Shown here: piece after piece, positions 24,944-31,874 of the stretch
Layout: each line of letters opens with the position of its first letter
How positions within the stretch are numbered: the stretch's first letter is position 1
Origin: Prevotella sp.
GTDB lineage: Bacteria; Bacteroidota; Bacteroidia; Bacteroidales; Bacteroidaceae
Direction: 5' to 3'
Assembly (NCBI GenBank): GCA_016281055.1
Contig: JAEEHW010000134.1
Coordinates: 1-64,000 of the forward strand
Length of the DNA stretch: 64,000 nucleotides
Program-made: the position numbers and the translations under genes
Notes under the pieces: generated by a model
What the model was told of the DNA's origin: nothing
Seen by the model: only the letters and a program-made list of their open reading frames with translations
The model's database searches: none

Positions 24944-25212
24944 TGTGCTTCCTCCTTATCTTTTTCGCTGTCTTTCAGCAGTTGGTTGATCCTGGCGTTC
25001 TGTATGTCGCCGTACTCCTTCAGTCCCACACCCACGGCGGTGTAGGTAAGTGCCTGACCCAGTATGATGATGACGGAGTTGTCAATCACTCCCAGGGGCG
25101 GCACTATGAAGCCGGCAATGGTTATCAGCCATCCGAGGGCGAAGGAACCTATCACCGTCGTCTTCCTCACTATTGTGGTGTCGTTGATTCTTGCTATGTC
25201 TTTCTTTGTCAT
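24940..25212 (-). CDS. holin-like protein
   Basis: 90 residues with two hydrophobic segments (VIGSFALGWLITIAGFIVPP and VIIILGQALTYTAVGVGL) and a charged C-terminal tail rich in Lys and Glu, the size and layout of a class II holin. Four-base overlap with the spanin-like gene and proximity to an endolysin support a lysis role. Sequence similarity to a specific holin family is not evident. Confidence 0.65.
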   Translation of the reverse strand: MTKKDIARINDTTIVRKTTVIGSFALGWLITIAGFIVPPLGVIDNSVIIILGQALTYTAVGVGLKEYGDIQNARINQLLKDSEKDKEEAQ

Positions 25213-25231
25213 GATTGTTGGTTTTTATGGT

Positions 25232-25250
25232 CGCTGTGATACAGCGACAT
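25232..25250. repeat. palindrome copy 3
   Basis: GTCGCTGTGATACAGCGAC followed by ATACTGAAC, 20 bases upstream of the holin-like start (minus strand). Confidence 0.85.
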
Positions 25251-25256
25251 ACTGAA

Positions 25257-25292
25257 CGAATTATGAATTATGCATTATGAATTATGAATTGC
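25257..25292. repeat. AT-rich module
   Basis: GAATTATGAATTATGCATTATG words join palindrome copy 3 to the end of the gp36-like gene. Confidence 0.8.
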
Positions 25293-25732
25293 TAAAGCAT
25301 TGTGGGTCTTACTCCATCGCTCTGTGTCTGCCAGCGTGAGTTGTCTGCCAGGGTGTCGGTGGGTAGCGTGGGTGCTCCGTCGATGGTGACGTCGCCGTTC
25401 ATCACTCCCTTCAGCCATTCTATGGCACGGTCGTAGCGTTCCTGCCTTATCTTCGACATCTTGTAGGGGTTGTGCTGACAGAAGATGTGATACACCGTGA
25501 TGTCGATGGCAAACATGAGGATGAGCTGGTGACGGTCGATGCCACGTGCTGAGAAGATGGCATCGCAGTCGTATTGCTTGCTGAGGTACGAGCGCATCTC
25601 GCTTACCGCCCTGTCTTCGCATATCTCCACAATCTGCGGGTCGTAGGTCTCTGAGTTTGTGCGCAGCAGTGAGTCGAGTATCTCGCGGTGTATCGTAGCG
25701 TCGTAGTCTTTCAGGGTTATGAAGTTGTCCAT
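25292..25732 (-). CDS. Mu gp36-like protein (DUF1320)
   Basis: 146 residues. The motif-bearing parts are LKDYDATIHREILDSLLR, the DRAVSEMRSYLSKQYDCDAIF block and YDRAIEWLKGVMNGDVTID, all of which fit DUF1320/gp36 proteins, head-tail connector components of Mu-like phages. The ATG at 25732 is preceded by a simple repeat, with no clear ribosome site. Confidence 0.85.
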   Translation of the reverse strand: MDNFITLKDYDATIHREILDSLLRTNSETYDPQIVEICEDRAVSEMRSYLSKQYDCDAIFSARGIDRHQLILMFAIDITVYHIFCQHNPYKMSKIRQERYDRAIEWLKGVMNGDVTIDGAPTLPTDTLADNSRWQTQSDGVRPTML

Positions 25733-25811
25733 AGGAAAAATTGAAGAATTGAAAGATTGAAAAATTGAAGATTATGCAATTATGAATTATGCATTTTGAA
25801 TTATGCATTGA
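25733..25811. repeat. mixed simple-repeat module
   Basis: AATTGAAGAATTGAAAGATTG words followed by TTATGCAATTATGAATTATG words; both repeat types occur in one gap. Confidence 0.8.
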
Positions 25812-26468
25812 CTAAAGCAGCACCTGCTTGGCTCGGTTTATATATTGCTGGCAATCAGTCCAGCCGGTCAGTCCGCCGTTGATTCTGCGGCGTATGCCCT
25901 GACCATTGTCCTTGCTTGCCATCGTGAGGCAGTTCTTGGCGAAGAAATGTGCCGCACTGCGGAATGCTCCGGTGCGTCCTGCCAATAGGTCGGGCTGGCG
26001 CACTACGTCGTAACCGCACCACTTGGCGTATTCCCTGTAGTTGGCCTTGCCGGTGTAGCCTATAAGACCACGGCCACGGTAGCGCCATCCGTCGCCGCTG
26101 TCACGACTGCCGTTGCCCATGCGCATGGCATAGACGTAGTTGGCTATCTTCTCCGGCTTGTGGGCGTACTGCATAGCCTGCTCCATGGTGATGAAGCGTG
26201 CCGGCCACATGGTGCGCAGTCCCTTGGCTGAGTAGTTGAGGTTTTCTTCTGAGTTGCGCAGGCATCCGCTTTCCACCGCCACGTTGGCGAGGAAGTGCAC
26301 CCAGTGGAGCGGTGTGGTAATGCCGCACTCCTTGGCGTAGCGGTTGAGCAGTGCAGTGGCTTCGTCGGCGGTCATTGGCCTGCCGTCTTTCAGCCAGTTG
26401 CGGTTGCTCCTTATGTTCTTTTCTGCGTTAGGCATTATTGCCAGCAGCTGTTGTGTGGTTATCTCCAT
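25812..26468 (-). CDS. GH19-like endolysin
   Basis: 218 residues without a signal peptide. FLANVAVESGCLRNSEENLNY gives the two GH19-type acidic residues (VESG and SEEN regions), followed by YAKWCGYD, GRGLIGYTGKANYREYA and INGGLTGWTDCQQYINRA, which match phage chitinase-like lysozymes. It should cleave peptidoglycan once a holin opens the membrane. It lies between structural genes, separated from the holin-like gene by gp36. Confidence 0.88.
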   Translation of the reverse strand: MEITTQQLLAIMPNAEKNIRSNRNWLKDGRPMTADEATALLNRYAKECGITTPLHWVHFLANVAVESGCLRNSEENLNYSAKGLRTMWPARFITMEQAMQYAHKPEKIANYVYAMRMGNGSRDSGDGWRYRGRGLIGYTGKANYREYAKWCGYDVVRQPDLLAGRTGAFRSAAHFFAKNCLTMASKDNGQGIRRRINGGLTGWTDCQQYINRAKQVLL

Positions 26469-26502
26469 ATCTTTTGCATTTTAAGGGTTGTTCGTTGAAA
26501 AG

Positions 26503-26530
26503 CCTCCGCTATCCTCACGGACTGCGGAGG
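26503..26530. other. hairpin in the endolysin leader
   Basis: CCTCCGC (26503-26509) pairs with GCGGAGG (26524-26530), 35 bases upstream of the endolysin start on the minus strand. It may tune endolysin translation or partly terminate upstream transcription. Confidence 0.5.
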
Positions 26531-26627
26531 ATGAAAACATTAATCAAAAATCAAAAATACTAACACAACTAACTAATATGGTAAAAACAACATTTTTGGA
26601 TATATGATTCATTTTTTTTCATTTTTA

Positions 26628-26659
26628 TTTGGTGGTTTGAATTTTTGTTTGTAACTTTG
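26628..26659 (+). promoter_or_regulatory. promoter of an orphan phage RNA
   Basis: TTTG at 26628-26631, 20 bases, TAACTTTG at 26652-26659. It points against the surrounding leftward genes. Confidence 0.8.
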
Positions 26660-26665
26660 TAGCGT

Positions 26666-26750
26666 CTTCAATGACTACCCGCTGAGTATGCGTGGGGATT
26701 GGGCTTTATCGTACCGTCCCATTTAGGCTGTCTTCGGATAGCCTTTTTTT
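26666..26750 (+). ncRNA. orphan small RNA opposite the MuF gene end
   Basis: About 85 bases from the expected start to the end of a U-run. It contains no useful ORF (the longest frame from an ATG is a few codons). Its terminator ends exactly on the MuF stop codon (26749-26751, minus strand), so read-through would be antisense to the nuclease-like domain. The rest of 26469-26748 has no gene on either strand; the longest ATG frame on the minus strand is 17 codons. Confidence 0.65.
26725..26750 (+). terminator. UUCG-tetraloop terminator
   Basis: AGGCTGTC (26725-26732), loop TTCG, GATAGCCT (26737-26744), then six or more T. An 8-bp stem with one G-T pair. Confidence 0.9.
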
Positions 26751-28140
26751 ATTGTTCAATGCGTTTCCTAAACTCCTTATAGAAGTTCCTTTCTGAAACC
26801 ATATACTTTTCTATTGATACCATTTTTTTACCGACTGCCACCAGTACTTCCAAAGCTTCGCTGTTTATCTCGAAGTATTGTTTGATTTCAGTGGCCATCT
26901 TGTTAGTTGGGTAAGTCGTGCACAGATTAAGGAATACTCTGTTCGTTTGTCCAACCGACTCTTTCAGTCTGCTTCCAATAGAACCTGTCCCTGTAATGGT
27001 TTTCAGGTCGTACATCTTATATACTCCTTTACGTGAGAATATGTAGTCTGCACTCCGAACTCCTTTTGGATTTGGCAGAAGAAATACTTTGTACCCATGC
27101 TTTATTGCTTTTTTTGCTCCTGCTAAAAGATTAGCGTAGTCAGAACTGTCTTCGCTAATGGCGGACAATATATTTTTTTCAACTCTCTTGTATATTTTTA
27201 GTTCAGTGAGTTGACGTAGCTGACGAATATATTCTGCACCAGAAAGGTTTGACAGTTTGGTGAATATATTCTTTGCATCAATGTCGCCGCTCATCTTGTT
27301 TACAACAGCATCAATTCTGGTGCAGTGTCGGCAGTCCTTCTTCTTCTGATTCCTGAACAGCAGCTTCAGGCGGTTTTTCAGACTACCGCCCTTGTTGGCG
27401 AAGCACTCGCTACATGACTTTGGGAAATATGGATGCGTGTCGTTGAAGATGTGACCGTCCTTGCCGGGGTTGTTCTCCAGTCCACGGTGCGGTGTGGCAC
27501 CACTGTCACTGCCGTCAGAGGGTGGCAGCACTATCGGGTCATCGTTCTGCTCCAACGTACACTTGCAGTTCCATCGATCGCCGGGGTGATGTTCGTTCCA
27601 GAACGGATGATCCACAGGAAGGTTCACACGGCGCAGCCAGTAGGAACGGTGCTTTGTCTCGGGTTCCTTGCTCGTGGTAGGCATCCAGCGCAGGTTAGGC
27701 ATGATGTCCTTGTCACGCTCATACTCCTGCCAGTCAGCAGCATTGTGCGCACGTATCACCGCAGTGTCATACTCAGTCTTGAGCCATGCACCGCACTGGT
27801 GGCTCGCTATCTTCTGCACATCGTCACGCCACTGACTGAACGGCTTCAGTTTGCCATCCGGGCCAATTAGCTGACGCTGCATCTCACTACCCATGGTATG
27901 AACCTTGAAGGCGGCAAACACCTCGTTGCCGTGGCGAAGCTCACGCAGGAAGTTATCTTCAAGCGTAGGCACTTGCGACTGCACCAGCCCCTCCACCGTG
28001 GCATCGTTGATGACGCGCAGCACCTCGCTCCACATTCCTGCCTCAATGCCGTTCTGTTCCTTCACGCCATGCTCATAGACATACCTCGTGAAAGCATCGA
28101 GAATGTCGGCATCCACCCTGACCTCTGCGGCATTGTCCAT
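26749..28140 (-). CDS. MuF-type minor head protein fused to a nuclease-like C-terminal domain
   Basis: 463 residues from the ATG at 28140, but the frame is open upstream through a conserved-looking LTATVDSLYYGDAHCSCC, so the true N-terminus probably lies further up (see the frameshift entry). The MuF part (to about residue 245) contains HNAADWQEYERD, RRVNLPVDHPFW and DRWNCKCTLEQ, typical of phage Mu F-like minor head proteins. After a Cys-rich hinge (CSECF, CRHC) a different domain begins near residue 280: GYKVFLLPNPKGVRSADYIF, YDLKTI and GQTNRVFLNL, which resemble CdiA-type tRNA nuclease or BECR phage nucleases. That part is AT-rich (37% GC in one 60-base line sampled, against 58% in one line of the MuF part). 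Confidence 0.82.
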   Translation of the reverse strand: MDNAAEVRVDADILDAFTRYVYEHGVKEQNGIEAGMWSEVLRVINDATVEGLVQSQVPTLEDNFLRELRHGNEVFAAFKVHTMGSEMQRQLIGPDGKLKPFSQWRDDVQKIASHQCGAWLKTEYDTAVIRAHNAADWQEYERDKDIMPNLRWMPTTSKEPETKHRSYWLRRVNLPVDHPFWNEHHPGDRWNCKCTLEQNDDPIVLPPSDGSDSGATPHRGLENNPGKDGHIFNDTHPYFPKSCSECFANKGGSLKNRLKLLFRNQKKKDCRHCTRIDAVVNKMSGDIDAKNIFTKLSNLSGAEYIRQLRQLTELKIYKRVEKNILSAISEDSSDYANLLAGAKKAIKHGYKVFLLPNPKGVRSADYIFSRKGVYKMYDLKTITGTGSIGSRLKESVGQTNRVFLNLCTTYPTNKMATEIKQYFEINSEALEVLVAVGKKMVSIEKYMVSERNFYKEFRKRIEQ

Positions 28141-28208
28141 CGACGTGCCGTCAGTGCGGCAGCATGAACAGTGGGCATCGCCGTAATACAGGCTGTCAAC
28201 CGTGGCGG

Positions 28209-29573
28209 TCAGATCATCGTTGCCCCGCTCACCGGCGAGGCTACCGCGAAAAAACTCTTGAGGCGGTTCTTCAGGGATGAAGGTTGGTTGGTTGAAGGTT
28301 GATTGGATGAAGGTTGAAGGTTTGCTTGTTTTGCTGTGTCACCAGATAATATCTCCTCCATCATCTTTTTTCTTTCCTCACTCATCTTCTTCTGTTCGTC
28401 GTAGTTCTCCGGCTTGGCAATGGCGAAAGTCTCATAGAGCCAGTCATCATCCATTGGCAGCCCCATGGTGTGCAGTCCCTGCACTATCTCCAGCTGTGTT
28501 TTCGGGTCGGTCTTGTCCTTGCGTGCATACACGAACTCACCGCCCTCCACGTTGAAGCCCAGTTGCTGGAACACGGGGCGCATGTCGTAGTTGAGCACGT
28601 TGAGGATGGTTTCGCGGTCATCCTCGTTCATTGACTGCTCCTCCTCACGATGCACCGAACCGAGAGCCTGCGTGCCAGTGTCCTGCGCATCGGTAGTCAG
28701 GGTGTTGCCCAGCACACGGATGGAAATCTTCGCATCCCAATAGTCGGCAAACTGCTTGTACAGTTCGCCAGAGCCGGTCTTGTTGCCTGCCTCCACCAGA
28801 CGGAGGTCGCTGCCCGATGGGTGGATATACACCGCATTGGTGCCCTGCGCCCTTGCATCGGCAATGAGGCGGCGGCGTGCCTCCTCGTCGCCGGCATCGT
28901 AGGTATATTCGCGTATGGGCATACCGAAGATATTGCAGAACTTCGCCCAGTCGCTCATGTCGCCGCGCTTGTAGAGAACGGCGGGAAGCAGTTCGGCGAA
29001 GATGCCCAGTCCACGCTCAGAACCCACGAACATCATGTTGTCGAACTCATCGATAGGCACGCCGTCCTGATCGCCCTGGAAGCGCAGCAGTCTGCCACGC
29101 ACAGGGTCGTAGTGCTTGCGGTTGATGAGGTCGAAGCGTATGTTACCGTCATCATCAGTATAGAACTGGAAGAGCGAGAAGCCCCAGAACTCAGCCATGA
29201 TGATTTCCTTCCTCAGTTCACGGAACCACGGCGAGCGCAGCTGTCGCGTCACCTCCTCGTCGGTCACGCCGTCGCGCTGGAAGGCGATGGGGAAGCCCGT
29301 AACGCCACGCAGGCGCTTGGCGAGCGTGCCTGAGAGGTGAAGGTCGAGCATGGCAGAGTCGTACATGTCGTACAGCCTTGCACGGTTGGAGTAGTCTATG
29401 CTCCTGGCGAGCAACAGCGACTGCATGTAAGCCTTCATGTCGAACATGAACACTTCGGGCATCTGCAGTATCACGTCGGGCTGACGCTGTCCCGGCTCGG
29501 TGCGCATGCCGCCCTGCTGTATGCGGTTCTGCTTGTGTTTGAGCAGTGATTTAACGGTGTTTGAACGTTTCAT
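28209..29573 (-). CDS. portal protein (Mu gp29 / DUF935)
   Basis: 454 residues. Family features: LDLHLSGTLAKRLRGVTGFPI, IIMAEFWGFSLFQFYT, NIFGMPIREYTYD, VRVLGNTLTTD-like SIRVLGNTLTTDAQDTGTQ and FNVEGGEFVYARK. It forms the dodecameric DNA gate at the head vertex. The region near residues 415-435 is a low-complexity linker (SSNQPSTNQPSS) encoded by a CAACCTTCA simple repeat. The protein ends in FFAVASPVSGATMI, which looks like the usual DUF935 ending; a slippery heptamer sits on the FF codons. Stop overlaps the upstream extension of the MuF frame. Confidence 0.92.
   Translation of the reverse strand: MKRSNTVKSLLKHKQNRIQQGGMRTEPGQRQPDVILQMPEVFMFDMKAYMQSLLLARSIDYSNRARLYDMYDSAMLDLHLSGTLAKRLRGVTGFPIAFQRDGVTDEEVTRQLRSPWFRELRKEIIMAEFWGFSLFQFYTDDDGNIRFDLINRKHYDPVRGRLLRFQGDQDGVPIDEFDNMMFVGSERGLGIFAELLPAVLYKRGDMSDWAKFCNIFGMPIREYTYDAGDEEARRRLIADARAQGTNAVYIHPSGSDLRLVEAGNKTGSGELYKQFADYWDAKISIRVLGNTLTTDAQDTGTQALGSVHREEEQSMNEDDRETILNVLNYDMRPVFQQLGFNVEGGEFVYARKDKTDPKTQLEIVQGLHTMGLPMDDDWLYETFAIAKPENYDEQKKMSEERKKMMEEILSGDTAKQANLQPSSNQPSTNQPSSLKNRLKSFFAVASPVSGATMI
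28248..28254 (-). other. candidate -1 frameshift site, portal to MuF
   Basis: On the minus strand the portal reads AGT TTT TTC; the heptamer T TTT TTC has the X XXY YYZ form. A -1 slip joins 442 portal residues to the MuF frame, which has no ATG, GTG or TTG between the slip and 28140, and would give a 941-residue portal-MuF fusion. Alternatives are a CTG start at 28212 or a lost T in the T-run. Confidence 0.45.
28276..28322. repeat. AAGGTTGAAGG simple repeat in the portal gene
   Basis: GGTTGGTTGGTTGAAGG and related words encode the Ser/Asn/Gln/Pro linker of the portal C-terminus. Confidence 0.75.
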
Positions 29574-29592
29574 GTTATTCTCTTTTTATGGA

Positions 29593-29611
29593 GTCGCTGT
29601 GGTACAGCGAC
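29593..29611. repeat. palindrome copy 4
   Basis: GTCGCTGTGGTACAGCGAC (GGT spacer) then ATACTGAAC, 20 bases upstream of the portal start. Confidence 0.85.
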
Positions 29612-29654
29612 ATACTGAACAAATTATGAATTATGCATTATGAATTGTGCATTG
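29612..29654. repeat. AT-rich module
   Basis: AAATTATGAATTATGCATTATG words between palindrome copy 4 and the terminase stop. Confidence 0.8.
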
Positions 29655-31184
29655 TCACATGCGGTATGGGTTGTCTTCGTTGAGTTCCTTGTATGATATG
29701 GTGACGGGCGGCTGCATCTCCACGGTCTTCTCACCGATGATGGTCACGGCGCCCTCTATGCAGTCAGGACCGTCGGCACAGTACGGCAGGTGCATCTCGA
29801 AGAGGCGGAACTGTTCCATGAGCTCCTGCATGTGGGGATTGTCACGCTCCTGTTCATTGAACACCCACGCACCGTTGCGGTCAATGGGTTCAAGGTTCGC
29901 CTCTATGCGCGTGGCCTTCTCCGTCTTCTTGCGCTCATCGCCCTTGATGAACAGTTCCCTGCCGCGCTTCTTCGACTCCTCACGCAGCAGCGGCTTGAAC
30001 ACCTGGTTGAAGAAAGGATCCTGCAGTTTGTTGTTCTCCATGTAGCAATACACTGTAGTCTTGCCGCCCACGTAGTCCACGAGGTCGAAGTACCAGCCTA
30101 TGAAGGCGGCGTTAAGCTCGCGTGCCAGGAAACCCTTGATGATGTAGTACACGCCCTTGAGCCTACCCACGAGCCACACCGCCTTGGTGCTGCTCTGCTT
30201 CTTGCGCGAGTCGCTGTAGGCTGGGTCGCCGTAGATGACGAGGAAAGGAAACCTGGACAGTGCCGGCACCTTGCCCATGGGGAGGTTGCGAAATATGGTG
30301 CCGTCGCTCACGGGGTTGTTGAAATACTCCGCCTGAGCGTTTTTCTGCGATATGTTGGCAAGCACGGTGTCAATCTGCTCCTCCGTGTTCTTCTGCGGCC
30401 ACGTTGAGCGTCCGTCCTTGTCGCGTATGTTGACTATGTCCCAGTGGCGTGCCTTTTCTCCTGCACGCTTGATGCAACAGTCGCGTGCGATGATGTTGCC
30501 GCACCACAGTATCAGCGTAGGCTCGGATATGGAGCGCGTGGGGTAAAGCGCACCCTCGAACCAGTCCCACTTCTTCTTCAACGTCTCAGGATTGCGGCAG
30601 TCCTCGTCGGTGTCGTAGTCGTCGAGGTATATCACATCGGGGCGCACCTCCTCGTTCCTCGCACCGCGCGGCGCACTACCCGCGCCCAGAGCCACGAACT
30701 TGGCACCACACCGTGCGGTGAAGTCGCGGTCGGTCCAGGAACCGAGCGTCACCTGCGTGCCGTAGAATTGCTTTAATCTCGGATTGCTCTCAAAGTTTAT
30801 CTTGTAGGGAGCAAGCAGACGGATGGCAGAGGTCTCGGTGGCACTGGCAAGCACGAAGAAACGCTTGCGCCCGGTGAGAGCCAGATACATGTTGATGAAC
30901 ATCGCCACGGTTGACTTTGCCAGCTCACGGCTCCACGACAGCACCTCATACCATTCTGGGTGCTCAATGATGCGGCGTATGGCACGCTTGTGGAACGGTG
31001 CAAAGTCATACCTGGCGTATTTCGGGAAGAAATACTTAATCCACTCTATGGGGTCGTGTTCCAACTCCGTGCGCCGATGCTCTATGTCACGCGCTGACAT
31101 CCAGTCTTCCACGGGCACGTCGGCCGCCATGGCCTTATGGTGCTCCGCCCACCGCTGCAGTGCTTTCTTTTCTTCTTGTGTCAT
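29655..31184 (-). CDS. terminase large subunit (Mu gp28-like)
   Basis: 509 residues. ATPase half: a Walker-A-like SWSRELAKSTVAMF near residue 75 and Walker B VIYLDDYDTDED near 185. Nuclease half: VIYGDPAYSDSRKK and the later Asp/His-rich segments of the RNase-H fold. It cuts and pumps DNA, and in Mu-type phages packages headful from integrated copies with some host DNA. Lies between small terminase and portal. Confidence 0.92.
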   Translation of the reverse strand: MTQEEKKALQRWAEHHKAMAADVPVEDWMSARDIEHRRTELEHDPIEWIKYFFPKYARYDFAPFHKRAIRRIIEHPEWYEVLSWSRELAKSTVAMFINMYLALTGRKRFFVLASATETSAIRLLAPYKINFESNPRLKQFYGTQVTLGSWTDRDFTARCGAKFVALGAGSAPRGARNEEVRPDVIYLDDYDTDEDCRNPETLKKKWDWFEGALYPTRSISEPTLILWCGNIIARDCCIKRAGEKARHWDIVNIRDKDGRSTWPQKNTEEQIDTVLANISQKNAQAEYFNNPVSDGTIFRNLPMGKVPALSRFPFLVIYGDPAYSDSRKKQSSTKAVWLVGRLKGVYYIIKGFLARELNAAFIGWYFDLVDYVGGKTTVYCYMENNKLQDPFFNQVFKPLLREESKKRGRELFIKGDERKKTEKATRIEANLEPIDRNGAWVFNEQERDNPHMQELMEQFRLFEMHLPYCADGPDCIEGAVTIIGEKTVEMQPPVTISYKELNEDNPYRM

Positions 31185-31199
31185 CTTTTCCCTTTAATG

Positions 31200-31218
31200 G
31201 TCGCTGTGGTACAGCGAC
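31200..31218. repeat. palindrome copy 5
   Basis: GTCGCTGTGGTACAGCGAC then ATACTAAAC, 16 bases upstream of the large terminase start and just after the small terminase stop. Confidence 0.85.
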
Positions 31219-31226
31219 ATACTAAA

Positions 31227-31676
31227 CTACTTCAGCTGGTCTTTGAGGAAGGCGTCGAGCAGGTCGCTAAACTCCTTCGCCTTGTCGAGATCGAGCGGGC
31301 GCAGCCAGTTGGTGAAGCGTATGCCCACGTCCACTATGTCGGCAATGCCCACGTCGCTCTCTATCTTCTTAATCGCAGAGGCGAGCTTGGCGAGCGTGTC
31401 GGCCTCTGCCACGGTGGCGAAACGCTGACCCTCCTCACGCTGGTTGATGTTGTTGTTTATCTCCACTATCTGGCGGTTAAGCCCTGCCAGTATCTGTGCA
31501 GGAGTGATGGTGAGCGCAGCCTTCTGGTCGTCCCAGTTGTCGGCGGCAATCCATCGTGCCACGGTCTGGCGCGTCACGCCCACCTTCTGTGCAATCTCCT
31601 CCTGCGTGTAGGAGCCGTTTACGTAGAGCGACTTAGCTATGTCGCGCTTGTTTATGCCTTGCTTAGTCTGTTTCAT
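31227..31676 (-). CDS. terminase small subunit (DUF1804/gp27-like)
   Basis: 149 residues from the ATG at 31676; an upstream ATG at 31712 lies inside the promoter. Helix-turn-helix YTQEEIAQKVGVTRQTVARWI near the N-terminus, then a long helical region and a C-terminal FSDLLDAFLKDQL. DUF1804 proteins recognise DNA for the packaging motor. First gene of the leftward late operon. Confidence 0.85.
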   Translation of the reverse strand: MKQTKQGINKRDIAKSLYVNGSYTQEEIAQKVGVTRQTVARWIAADNWDDQKAALTITPAQILAGLNRQIVEINNNINQREEGQRFATVAEADTLAKLASAIKKIESDVGIADIVDVGIRFTNWLRPLDLDKAKEFSDLLDAFLKDQLK

Positions 31677-31681
31677 GGGTG

Positions 31682-31712
31682 CAAAATTACTTGTTTTCGC
31701 GGTGTCGTACAA
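31682..31712 (-). promoter_or_regulatory. leftward late promoter
   Basis: Minus strand: TTG at 31712-31710, 20 bases, TAATTTTG at 31689-31682. The start would fall near 31675, at the small terminase ATG, giving a leaderless or nearly leaderless mRNA. Confidence 0.7.
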
Positions 31713-31722
31713 CTCACTGTTT

Positions 31723-31753
31723 TATGATGTACGCAGTTGCGTATATGATGCAC
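31723..31753. promoter_or_regulatory. direct repeats between late promoters
   Basis: TATGATGTAC (31723-31732) and TATGATGCAC (31744-31753), 21 bases apart, so on one face of the helix. They sit between the two late promoters and are good candidates for the late activator site. Confidence 0.55.
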
Positions 31754-31780
31754 TCACAGCCGTTTACGACAAAACGGCAG

Positions 31781-31812
31781 TTTGCACACATCGACGGAAT
31801 AGCGTAATTTTG
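31781..31812 (+). promoter_or_regulatory. rightward late promoter
   Basis: TTTG at 31781-31784, 20 bases, TAATTTTG at 31805-31812; the protease ATG follows about 60 bases later. Confidence 0.75.
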
Positions 31813-31874
31813 CAGCGTGATTCATAATCCGCAATACTTCAATTCTTAAACTTTTCAATTCTTCAATCCCATAA

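Noticed and set aside
26530..26748. Immunity gene for the MuF nuclease domain
   Set aside because: No frame over 17 codons from an ATG on the minus strand and nothing usable on the plus strand.
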